Shown here: piece after piece, positions 5,347 through 6,092 of the stretch
How the letters are laid out: each line of letters starts with the position of its first letter
Position numbering within the stretch: the first letter of the stretch is position 1
From: an uncultured Clostridia bacterium
GTDB lineage: Bacteria > Bacillota > Clostridia > Christensenellales > Borkfalkiaceae
Length of the DNA: 6,092 nt
Assembly (NCBI GenBank): GCA_937888935.1
Contig: CALARO010000370.1
Coordinates: forward strand, 1-6,092
Direction: 5' to 3'
Translations under genes and position numbers: made by a program
The notes under the pieces: generated by a model
What the model was told of the DNA's origin: nothing
Databases searched by the model: none
Seen by the model: only the letters and a program-made list of their open reading frames with translations

Positions 5347-6092
5347 TCAATCGGCAAGCTTTTCAAATTCTTCGAGCGTTTCCTTAAATTCCTTCATCGC
5401 CGTTTCAAACGGCGCTTTCGAAGTGAGATCCACCCCCGCGCGTTTCAGAATCGACACGGGATCGGTGCAGCACCCGCCCGAAAGGAACGAGAAGTATTCC
5501 TGCACCGCCTTTTCGCCTTCGGTAAGCACCCGATGCGCAATCGAAATCGCCGAGATAATGCCCGTGGCGTACTTGTACACGTAGAACGAGCGATAGAAAT
5601 GCGGAATCCGCGCCCACTCGTAAGAAATTTCCTTATCGTGAATAATCGCGTCGCCGTAGTATTTCTTGTTCAGATCGTAGTACATCGCGCACAGATTCTC
5701 GTCGGTGAGCGGCTCGCCGTCTTCCGCAGTCTTATGCGCCACCTGCTCGAATTCCGCAAACTGTGCCTGACGGAACAGCGTGGTGCGAATCATGTCCATA
5801 TAATAATTCAGCAGGAATTTTTCCGTCTTTTTATCGCCCTTCTCGCGCGCGTTCTTCAAAAGATGCTTCAAAAGCAGCACTTCGTTCACCGTACTCGCGA
5901 TTTCCGCAAGGAAAATCGTGTAATCCGCCTTGGGATACGGCTGCGCCGCTGAAGATTTATAAGTGTGAATGGAATGTCCCATCTCGTGCGCGATCGTGAA
6001 AATCTCGTTGGTGGTGCGCTGATAGTTTAAAAGCACGTACGGATGCGTATCGTATGCCCCCGCCGAGTACGCGCCGCTGCGCTTGCCTTCCG
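5347..6092 (-). CDS. pepF: Oligoendopeptidase F, C-terminal part (cut by right edge)
   Basis: The last 247 codons of an M3-family zinc metallopeptidase; the full protein is usually about 600 residues, so roughly the first 350 lie beyond the right edge. The visible part begins EGKRSGAYSAGAYDTHPY, the substrate-binding segment preceding the metal site, and continues to the zinc-binding helix TIAHEMGHSIH, with the third ligand expected in FLAEIASTVNE about 25 residues later. A conserved IPHFYRSFYVYKYATG segment and the C-terminal GGCCTDPVSILKRAGVDL complete the family pattern. PepF degrades short peptides in the cytosol, and some members mature or degrade signalling peptides. The frame is open to the edge; the codon at 6034-6036 is an internal valine (GTG), not a start. 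The C-terminal Cys-Cys after the GG turn is slightly unusual for the family. It is upstream of dnaB, 41 bp apart. Confidence 0.95.
   Translation of the reverse strand, partial: EGKRSGAYSAGAYDTHPYVLLNYQRTTNEIFTIAHEMGHSIHTYKSSAAQPYPKADYTIFLAEIASTVNEVLLLKHLLKNAREKGDKKTEKFLLNYYMDMIRTTLFRQAQFAEFEQVAHKTAEDGEPLTDENLCAMYYDLNKKYYGDAIIHDKEISYEWARIPHFYRSFYVYKYATGIISAISIAHRVLTEGEKAVQEYFSFLSGGCCTDPVSILKRAGVDLTSKAPFETAMKEFKETLEEFEKLAD

Noticed and set aside
5306..5350. TTG start for dnaB overlapping the pepF stop (TTGA)
   Set aside because: It lacks a good Shine-Dalgarno and adds residues not seen at DnaB N-termini, while ATG at 5305 has AGAGGA correctly placed.
5326..5952. Plus-strand open frame of 208 codons opposite pepF
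   Set aside because: Fully antisense to the M3 peptidase with its intact zinc site; composition is shadow-like.

Overview
The window is a GC-rich bacterial chromosome segment with seven protein genes, all on the minus strand. It carries no RNA gene, mobile element or CRISPR array that I can see. The gene set points to a Bacillota (Firmicutes) chromosome, probably an uncultured Clostridia-like lineage. The evidence is the run tsaC/sua5, ywlE-like phosphatase, rpiB, upp, which matches the core of the Bacillus ywlC-ywlE-ywlF-glyA-upp neighbourhood without ywlD, ywlG and glyA. The strong AAGGAG-type ribosome binding sites and the M3-family oligoendopeptidase F agree with this. Genus-level placement is not possible from the sequence alone.

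Layout in transcription order (high to low coordinates): the C-terminal part of oligoendopeptidase F (cut by the right edge); replicative helicase DnaB; threonylcarbamoyl-AMP synthase TsaC/Sua5; a low-molecular-weight phosphatase of the YwlE arginine-phosphatase type with an added lysine-rich tail; ribose-5-phosphate isomerase RpiB; uracil phosphoribosyltransferase Upp; and the N-terminal 107 codons of an S51 (peptidase E-like) protein cut by the left edge. Gaps between the first five genes are 41, 42, 110 and 50 bp, so co-transcription is plausible. A 284-bp gap with a perfect 19-bp hairpin directly after rpiB separates that block from upp. A 169-bp gap with a GC-rich stem-loop separates upp from the S51 gene.

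Functions are mostly housekeeping: peptide turnover (PepF, S51), DNA unwinding (DnaB), tRNA t6A modification (TsaC), protein arginine or tyrosine dephosphorylation (YwlE-like), pentose-phosphate interconversion (RpiB) and uracil salvage (Upp). RpiB and Upp both sit around ribose-5-phosphate/PRPP metabolism.

No complete undescribed system is present. The unusual points are: the DnaB C-terminus is an acidic proline-rich tail ending in EDEPPF, like the SSB protein tip; the phosphatase carries a tail of about 70 residues resembling histone H1; the hairpin after rpiB has no U-tract in either direction; and three intergenic gaps each hold short degenerate tandem repeats of 11-15 bp.
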